The notes under the pieces: model-generated
Databases searched by the model: none
Told to the model about the DNA's origin: nothing
The model's input: only the letters and a program-made list of their open reading frames with translations
Assembly: GCA_021325275.1 (NCBI GenBank)
Contig: JAJPHL010000011.1
Location: 62,001 to 126,000, forward strand
Source: Terriglobia bacterium
Lineage (GTDB): Bacteria > Acidobacteriota > Terriglobia > JAJPHL01
Length of the DNA: 64,000 nt
Reading direction: 5' to 3'
Part shown: in pieces, positions 57,534-64,000 of the stretch
Position numbering within the stretch: the first letter of the stretch is position 1
Layout of the letters: each line of letters begins with the position of its first letter
Position numbers and translations under genes: made by a program

Positions 57534-57808
57534 AAATATACCGCACTGACCGGCGATTGTTACCACCGAGATCACAGAGAACACAGAGCGCACAGAGAAA
57601 AACAACACAAGGCAAAAGGCAAGAGGCAAAAGGCAAAAGTGAAATATACCGCACTGGCCGGCGATTGTTACCACCGAGATCACAGAGCACCCAGAGCGCA
57701 CAGAGAAGGGCAAAGGGAGCGTCACTTTTGCCTTTTGCCTTTTGCCTCTTGCCTTTTGCCTTGTGTTGCTTTTCTCTGTGCGCTCTGTGTGCTCTGTGAT
57801 CTCGGTGT
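57534..57808. repeat. Composite CACAGAG repeat: duplicated 108-bp unit plus inverted copy
   Basis: AAATATACCGCACTGRCCGGCGATTGTTACCACCGAGATCACAGAG at 57534 and 57642; inverted AGGCAAA/TTTGCCT tracts at 57603-57642 / 57721-57767; inverted CACAGAG block at 57773-57808. Confidence 0.93.
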
Positions 57809-57879
57809 CAAATGTGATCTCGGTTTCGAATGTGATCTTGGTGTCAAATTCGCGGTGGATCAGTTATCGTTAGAGGACC

Positions 57880-59214
57880 ATGCGAATCACTCGAAGGACG
57901 TTCACGCGCACGGCTGCGACTGCCGGCATCGCCGCGCTCAGTTATGGACGCGTACTTGGAGCCAACGATCGTGTACAGGTCGGCTTCATCGGCGTGGGAA
58001 ATCGCGGCGACCAAGTGCTCGACGCATTTCTCACGCATCCCGACGCGCAAGTCACCGCGTTGTGCGATTTGTATCAGCCGTATCTCGATTTCGCCGCCGG
58101 CAAAGTGAAAACGCCCACCACGCAGTTCAAGGATTATCGCAAGATGCTGGAGCGCCGCGATCTCGACGCCATCGTTGTCGCGACGCCCGACCATTGGCAC
58201 GCCTTGCACATGATCCACGCGTGCGAGGCGGGCAAAGACGTTTACGTGGAGAAGCCGTTTTCGCTCACGGTCCACGAAGGACGCCGCATGGTGGAGGCCG
58301 CCGCGCGGACCAATCGCGTGGTGCAAGTGGGATTGCAGCGGCACTCCGCGCCGTTCTGCGCCGAAGCCGCGCAAATCGTGCGCAGCGAGGCGATCGGCAA
58401 GATTACCGCGGTGCGCTGCTTCCACATCACCAACGAATATCCGCGCGGACTCGGCAATCCGGCGGACTCGGCGCCGCCCGCGGGATTCGATTGGAACGCC
58501 TGGCTCGGCCCAGCGAAAAAAGTGCCGTACAACAAGAACCGCTGCTTCTATCGCTTCCGTTGGTTCTTCGATTATTCCGGCGGCCAGCTCACCAATTTCG
58601 GCGTGCATTATCTCGACGTGATCAACTGGGCGCTGGGCTCGGAGCCGGAAGCGGTCACGGCGATGGGAGGAAATTTCGGAATCCCGGACAATCGCGAGAT
58701 TCCCGATACGCTGGAAGTCACATGGCGTTATCGCGGCGGGACGCTGGTGAGTTTTTCGCAGTACAACGCCAACGCCGCGCCCGCCGGCGCGCACAACGGC
58801 GAGATCGAATTTCGCGGGACGCAAGGAACGCTCTACCTGCAATCGAACGGCTACGAAATTGTCCCCGACGTTTTGGCGCAGCGCGAGGTGACCGCGCGCA
58901 CACCCGTGGACCGCGCGCAGGAACGCGGCTATCGCGAAGGAGCGCGCGCCATGATCGAGCCGCGCAAGACCGAAGGAAAATACACCAACGAAGCGCACGC
59001 CCGCAACTTTGTCGATTGCGTACGCAGCCGCAAGAAATGCAATTGCGATCCCGAGACCGGACATCGCTCCACCACGCCGGCGCTCCTCGGCAACATCGCT
59101 TATAAGACGAAGTCGTATCTCGAATGGGACGCGAAGGCGGAAAAATTCACCAACAACGAGGCGGCGAACCAGATGCTCAGCTACGCGTATCGCGCGCCGT
59201 ACAAATTGTCATGA
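57880..59214 (+). CDS. Gfo/Idh/MocA family oxidoreductase with Tat-like leader
   Basis: [68 protein letters not shown]. Confidence 0.94.
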   Translation: MRITRRTFTRTAATAGIAALSYGRVLGANDRVQVGFIGVGNRGDQVLDAFLTHPDAQVTALCDLYQPYLDFAAGKVKTPTTQFKDYRKMLERRDLDAIVVATPDHWHALHMIHACEAGKDVYVEKPFSLTVHEGRRMVEAAARTNRVVQVGLQRHSAPFCAEAAQIVRSEAIGKITAVRCFHITNEYPRGLGNPADSAPPAGFDWNAWLGPAKKVPYNKNRCFYRFRWFFDYSGGQLTNFGVHYLDVINWALGSEPEAVTAMGGNFGIPDNREIPDTLEVTWRYRGGTLVSFSQYNANAAPAGAHNGEIEFRGTQGTLYLQSNGYEIVPDVLAQREVTARTPVDRAQERGYREGARAMIEPRKTEGKYTNEAHARNFVDCVRSRKKCNCDPETGHRSTTPALLGNIAYKTKSYLEWDAKAEKFTNNEAANQMLSYAYRAPYKLS

Positions 59215-60116
59215 TTACACGAAGAGAATTTGTGGCCGGCACGGCGGCGATGACCGCCGCGTCGAATCTAGCACGCGCCAACGAAGCGCCCGCGCCGAGT
59301 ATTGTTTTGTTTTCGAAGCCGCTGCAATCGATGCCGCCCAAGCGGCTCGCGGAAGCGGCGAAACAAATCGGTTTCACGGGCATCGACCTGACCGTACGTC
59401 CGGGAGGTCACGTCTTGCCCGAGCGCGTCGCGGAAGATTTGCCGAAAGCCTACGACGCCATTCACACGGCAGGTCTCGACGTCCCGATGATCACGACGGA
59501 ATTGCTCAGTGTCCGCGATCCCGCCGCCGAGCCGACCCTGGCAACGGCGGCGCGCCTGAAAATTCCATTGGCCAAGCCGGGCTACTACAAGTACAGGTTC
59601 AGCGACGTGCGCGCGGAACTCGCGGAAGTCGCGGCGGACTTCCGGCCGCTCGCGAAACTCGCGCAGTCGAAGGGCGTGAAGATGGGATTTCACAATCACA
59701 CGGGCAACGTCGGTGGTCCCGTGTGGGACATCGGCGAGATTCTCACAGGACTCGATCCGGCGTGGGCGGGATATTACTTCGATCCGGCGCACGCCGTCGC
59801 GGAAGGCGGCGGCGCGGGATGGAAAGTCGCGCTGGGCCGCGTCGCGCCGCGCATCTTCATGACTTCGATCAAGGATTTTCGGTGGGAGCGCTCGCGCGGC
59901 GGATGGCGCGAGTTCTGGGTTCCGCTCGGCGAAGGCATGGTCGATTGGAAATATTATTTTGCGGCGCTGCGGCGCGCAGGCTTCCGTGGTACCTTCTCGT
60001 TGCACATCGAATACAACCCCGGAGGCGCGACACCTTCGGCGAAAGAAGAGAACTTGCTGGCCGCCGCTCAACGCGATCTTACGTTTCTGACAAAACAAAT
60101 GGCTGATCCCGCTTGA
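59211..60116 (+). CDS. Sugar phosphate isomerase/epimerase (xylose isomerase-like TIM barrel) with Tat-like leader
   Basis: [64 protein letters not shown]. Confidence 0.88.
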   Translation: MITRREFVAGTAAMTAASNLARANEAPAPSIVLFSKPLQSMPPKRLAEAAKQIGFTGIDLTVRPGGHVLPERVAEDLPKAYDAIHTAGLDVPMITTELLSVRDPAAEPTLATAARLKIPLAKPGYYKYRFSDVRAELAEVAADFRPLAKLAQSKGVKMGFHNHTGNVGGPVWDIGEILTGLDPAWAGYYFDPAHAVAEGGGAGWKVALGRVAPRIFMTSIKDFRWERSRGGWREFWVPLGEGMVDWKYYFAALRRAGFRGTFSLHIEYNPGGATPSAKEENLLAAAQRDLTFLTKQMADPA

Positions 60117-61522
60117 CCAGACGAAAACTCCTTCACGCGATGGCGGCCGCGCCGTTCGTTTTCCCGCAAGTGCGGGCGGTGGCGAAGCCGGCGATCCGCA
60201 TTGAATCGGTGGCCATCGACTTCGAGGAATTCCGTTACCGAACGCCGTACGTTTTCGGCGGACGCTCGGTGGATCGCGCGACAATTTTGAACGTCCACGT
60301 GGAGGCGCGCTCGCGCGACGGACGCGTCGCGCATGGTTTTGGTTCGATGCCGCTGGGCAATCAGTGGGCTTTTCCTCCGGACGCGATGCCGAACGAAAAC
60401 ACGCTCGGCGCGATGCGCCGCTTGGCCGACCGGATTCACTTCATCACGGGTGGTTTTAAGGAATACGGCCATCCGCTCGACATCAATCAAGCGCTCGAGC
60501 CGGACATTTTGCGCGCGGCCGCGGCGGTTTCCAAGGAACTCAGCTTGGCCGCGCCCATTCCCAAGCTGGCGACGCTGGTTACCGCGAGCGCTTTCGACGC
60601 CGCGATTCACGACGCGTACGGAAAATCGCTCGGACTGAGTTGCTACGAGTGTTACGGCGAGAACCAGATGTCGCGCGACCTTGCTCCGTATCTCAACGCC
60701 GATTTTCGCGGCGAATATCTCGACCGCTACGTCCAGCGCAAGCCGACGCCGCGCATTCGCTTGTTTCATTCGGTCGGCGCCGGCGATCCCATCGAGCAAT
60801 TGGACGTCCGCAAGCCGATCGGCGATGGACTGCCCGAAGACTTGCCGTCCTGGATCGCGCACGACGGGCTGACGCGCCTGAAAATCAAACTGAACGGCGC
60901 GGACTTGAAGGAAGACGTCGAGCGCACCGTGCGCATCGATCGCGCGGCGGCGGCGGTGCGAAAAACCGATTGGAAATATTGCCTCGATTTCAATGAGCGC
61001 TGTAAGAACGTCGCGTACTTGCTCGATTTTCTGCATCAAGTGAAGGAACGCGCGCCGCAAGGCTTCGAGCGCATCCTGTACATCGAGCAACCGACGCGCC
61101 GCGATCTCAAGAGCGATCGCGCCAACGTGATGCACGAAGCGGCCAAGCTGCGTCCCGTGGTGATCGACGAATCGCTGACGGATTTGGAAAGCTTGTTGCT
61201 CGCGCGCGAAATGGGCTACACCGGGATCGCGCTGAAAGCATGCAAGGGACAAAGCCAAGCGATGTTGATGGCCGCTGCGGGACAGAAGTACAAGATGTTT
61301 TTGACCGTGCAAGATCTCACCTGCCCCGGCGCGTCGCTGGTGCATTCGGCGGGAATCGCGGCGCACGTGCCCGGCGTCGCGGGACTCGAAGCAAACTCGC
61401 GGCAATACATGCCCGCCGCGAACAAACCTTGGGAATCGCGATTCCCGGGATTGTTTCGAATTACCGACGGCACGCTGGATACGTCGCGATTGTCCGGGCC
61501 GGGCCTCGGAGTCGGCCCATAA
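60113..61522 (+). CDS. Enolase-superfamily (mandelate racemase/muconate lactonizing-like) protein with Tat-like leader
   Basis: [71 protein letters not shown]. Confidence 0.85.
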   Translation: MTRRKLLHAMAAAPFVFPQVRAVAKPAIRIESVAIDFEEFRYRTPYVFGGRSVDRATILNVHVEARSRDGRVAHGFGSMPLGNQWAFPPDAMPNENTLGAMRRLADRIHFITGGFKEYGHPLDINQALEPDILRAAAAVSKELSLAAPIPKLATLVTASAFDAAIHDAYGKSLGLSCYECYGENQMSRDLAPYLNADFRGEYLDRYVQRKPTPRIRLFHSVGAGDPIEQLDVRKPIGDGLPEDLPSWIAHDGLTRLKIKLNGADLKEDVERTVRIDRAAAAVRKTDWKYCLDFNERCKNVAYLLDFLHQVKERAPQGFERILYIEQPTRRDLKSDRANVMHEAAKLRPVVIDESLTDLESLLLAREMGYTGIALKACKGQSQAMLMAAAGQKYKMFLTVQDLTCPGASLVHSAGIAAHVPGVAGLEANSRQYMPAANKPWESRFPGLFRITDGTLDTSRLSGPGLGVGP

Positions 61523-61529
61523 TAGAGGT

Positions 61530-63107
61530 ATGCAGTCGAAGTTGTTTCTGTGGGTGTGCTTCGCGGCAACATTTGTACAGGCTCCGGAAGTAAATGCTCA
61601 AAGCTTGCCGCAGTTCACGGTCGCCGGAGTGGTCAGCGCGGCCTCCTACGCCCAGCCGATTTCCCCGCAATCGATCGTTTCGATTTTCGGCGTGAATCTC
61701 GCGTCGACCACAGCGTCGGCCACGAGCGTTCCGCTTCCCACCACGCTCGGCGGTACTACGGTAAAGTTCAACGGCGAACCAGCGCCGCTGTTTTACGTCT
61801 CGCCGACACAGGTGAACGTTCAAGTTCCGTCGATCGCCGTGTTCTCGCCGATAACGGTGAACGTAAGCGTGACCACCGCGGCCGGCTCGAGTGACACGAT
61901 GGCCGTGCCGTTCTACGCCACCGGACCCGGAATGTTCTCGCAAGACCACAGCGGCTGCGGCCCGGCCGCGGCCTTGAACGCGTCGCAAGCGGGCACGCCG
62001 CTGAATTCGTCCGCGAACAGCGCGGCGCCCGGCGACTACATCACGCTGTTCGGTACGGGATTTGGACTGGCCTACTGGCCGACTGACGGAACACCGCCGG
62101 GGAAAGCGGCGAATCTCGAAGTGCAGCCGGGAGTCGATATCGACGGCGGATTGAGCCTCGTCTTCTCGCTTCAGTATGCGGGTCTGGCGCCCACGCTTGT
62201 CGGCGTGGACCAAATCAACTTTCAGATTCCCGCGACAGCGCGCCAAGGTTGCGCAATTCCATTCACTGTGCAGGCGCAAGGCTACACGAGTCCCGCATTC
62301 CCGCTGAGCATCCACACCGGCGGCGGGCCATGCGTCGACCCGCCGGCGCAGTCGTACGGACAAGTTTCGCTCGTGAAAACGATCACGGCAGGAACGTCCA
62401 GCAATGGAAGCACTGAAGTTCTCACCGCATCCTTCCCTTCCGGCCCCGGATTGCCGATTCCGGCGGCGCCGGCAGTGACTCCCTCGAACAGCTACACCTC
62501 CAACGCCTACTTGATGTCGCCCGTTTCACGAACCTGCGTCGCGGGATTTACGCAACTGTCGGCGGGCCCGCTGCAAGTGAGTTCGCCGGCAAATTCGGTC
62601 ACCGCCCAGCCAACGAACGGGGCCTACAATCAAACACTGCCCGCGGGATTCATCGGCGCGGGATCGTACAACATCACCGCCTCCGGAAGTCCGGTGGCGT
62701 TTCAAGGAACCATGGTCGTCTCCGCGCCAATCCAGATACAAACGGCGCTCCCGTCGGGAACGGTGATTTCGCAATTCAACCCATTCACCGTCACGTGGAC
62801 CGGCGGCGTGTCCGGCGATTTGGTGAAAATCACGGTGGTCACGCATGCCGGGGGACTCGGCACGTCGATGTATGCGTACGCCGATGCCGCGGCGGGATCG
62901 TTCACGTTCAATCCATCGTGCCAGTCCAGCCCGTCCTCCGGGAAATTCTGCACGTTCTACATCCCGCCTTCCGGAAACGTGCAAGTGATCGTCGAGCAAT
63001 CGCCGGGATCGGCCAACACGGCCGCGTTTCAGGCGTCGGGCATCACCACGAACGTTCAAGCCACGTGGACGTATCGGTGGATCTTTGGCGGTTTGAGCCT
63101 GCAATAA
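61530..63107 (+). CDS. Secreted Solibacter-type protein with TIGR03437-like domain
   Basis: GVVSAASYAQPISPQSIVSIFGVNLA...LPTTLGGTTVKFNGEPAPLFYVSPTQVNVQVPS...DYITLFGTGFG. Confidence 0.88.
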   Translation: MQSKLFLWVCFAATFVQAPEVNAQSLPQFTVAGVVSAASYAQPISPQSIVSIFGVNLASTTASATSVPLPTTLGGTTVKFNGEPAPLFYVSPTQVNVQVPSIAVFSPITVNVSVTTAAGSSDTMAVPFYATGPGMFSQDHSGCGPAAALNASQAGTPLNSSANSAAPGDYITLFGTGFGLAYWPTDGTPPGKAANLEVQPGVDIDGGLSLVFSLQYAGLAPTLVGVDQINFQIPATARQGCAIPFTVQAQGYTSPAFPLSIHTGGGPCVDPPAQSYGQVSLVKTITAGTSSNGSTEVLTASFPSGPGLPIPAAPAVTPSNSYTSNAYLMSPVSRTCVAGFTQLSAGPLQVSSPANSVTAQPTNGAYNQTLPAGFIGAGSYNITASGSPVAFQGTMVVSAPIQIQTALPSGTVISQFNPFTVTWTGGVSGDLVKITVVTHAGGLGTSMYAYADAAAGSFTFNPSCQSSPSSGKFCTFYIPPSGNVQVIVEQSPGSANTAAFQASGITTNVQATWTYRWIFGGLSLQ

Positions 63108-63211
63108 CAAGTCCTGCTCACCGTTTTAAGCGAGCCCCGTCAAAATAAGGGAACTGGACGAGGGGCTGCATCGTATTAAGGTGCAGAATGGGTCAACGGA
63201 GGAGCATCTCA

Positions 63212-63985
63212 ATGAAATCCGGCACGATTTTTATCGCGTTTCTCGCGCTCGCCTGTGCCGCAGCCGCGGCTCAAACCAAGCACGTCGATCGAACGCTGCC
63301 GCTGCACTCGAACGGCTCGGTTTCCATCGACAGCCACAATGGATCGATCACCGTCGATACCTGGGATCGCAATGAAATCGAGATTCATGCCCGGGTCGAG
63401 GCCGGCGGATCAAGCGCCAGCGACCGTCGGCGCTTCGACGAGACGAACGTGGAGATCGAGGGATCGGGCGATTCGGTGCGCATCAAGACGGTCATGCCGG
63501 ATTGGAACTTCAGTTGGTGGGGCAACGATTCCGGCAACAGCCCAGAGGTGCACTACACGGTGAAAGCGCCGCGCACCGCGCGCTGGACGCTGCGCGATCA
63601 CAATTCGCACATCGAATTGCACGACCTGCGCGCCGCGCTCGAGGTATCCACGCACAATGGACGCCTGAACGTCACAAATCTCGCGGGACCGCTGGCGCTT
63701 GAGATGCACAACGGCCGCGCCAGTGTGGAGTTCGCCGCCTTTACCGGCGAGAGCCACGTGGATACGCACAACGCCGAGGTGGAATTGTCGCTGCCCTCGA
63801 ACAGCCGCTTCAACCTCAACGTCTCGGGACACAACCAGAGCTTCCATTCGGATTTTTCGGTGATGACGCGGATGTCAAGCTGGCACGGCCGCCGCGATTC
63901 GCAGATCGAAGGTCCGGTGAACGGCGGCGGCCCGACGCTGCGCTTGTCGTCGCACAACGGCGGATTTCGATTACGCGCGCGCTAA
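63212..63985 (+). CDS. DUF4097-like secreted beta-helix protein
   Basis: Signal peptide; GSVSIDSHNGSITVDTWDRNEIEIHARVEAGG, LEVSTHNGRLNVTNLAGPLALEMHNGRASVEFA. Confidence 0.85.
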   Translation: MKSGTIFIAFLALACAAAAAQTKHVDRTLPLHSNGSVSIDSHNGSITVDTWDRNEIEIHARVEAGGSSASDRRRFDETNVEIEGSGDSVRIKTVMPDWNFSWWGNDSGNSPEVHYTVKAPRTARWTLRDHNSHIELHDLRAALEVSTHNGRLNVTNLAGPLALEMHNGRASVEFAAFTGESHVDTHNAEVELSLPSNSRFNLNVSGHNQSFHSDFSVMTRMSSWHGRRDSQIEGPVNGGGPTLRLSSHNGGFRLRAR

Positions 63986-64000
63986 AATCGGTCACGGGCG

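Noticed and set aside
60068-61405. 445-aa minus-strand ORF antisense to the enolase-superfamily gene
   Set aside because: Shadow ORF without recognisable domains

Overview
64-kb, GC-rich, gene-dense window that looks like an Acidobacteriota (Bryobacterales/Solibacter-type) chromosome. This placement is inferred from a TIGR03437-like protein, two PadR + ADOP-type permease pairs and many secreted hydrolases. I support about 60 CDSs and one tRNA-Val(CAC). Core or metabolic genes include galT-like, bactofilin, thymidine kinase, long-form ThyX, rpmE, motAB, MoxR/DUF58, an M16 peptidase pair, GH27, GH130 with a GT4 fusion, and a Gfo/Idh-epimerase-enolase cluster whose three products all carry Tat-like leaders. 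The accessory layer holds most of the interest: (i) four toxin-antitoxin loci, namely a frameshifted PIN locus, an intact PIN locus, a zeta-like locus, and a HigBA region with a truncated second higB; (ii) a coiled-coil PD-(D/E)xK restriction-like protein beside the intact PIN module; (iii) a GxxExxY gene bracketed by inverted CACGGAAA-word repeats inside an otherwise compact operon; (iv) several intergenic inverted-repeat elements, three of which share a CACRGA word spaced about 9-10 nt. The candidate novel system I would chase first is the GxxExxY gene plus CACRGA-repeat element. The second is the REase-like/PIN island. Family names come from reading the translations by eye; no database search was run.
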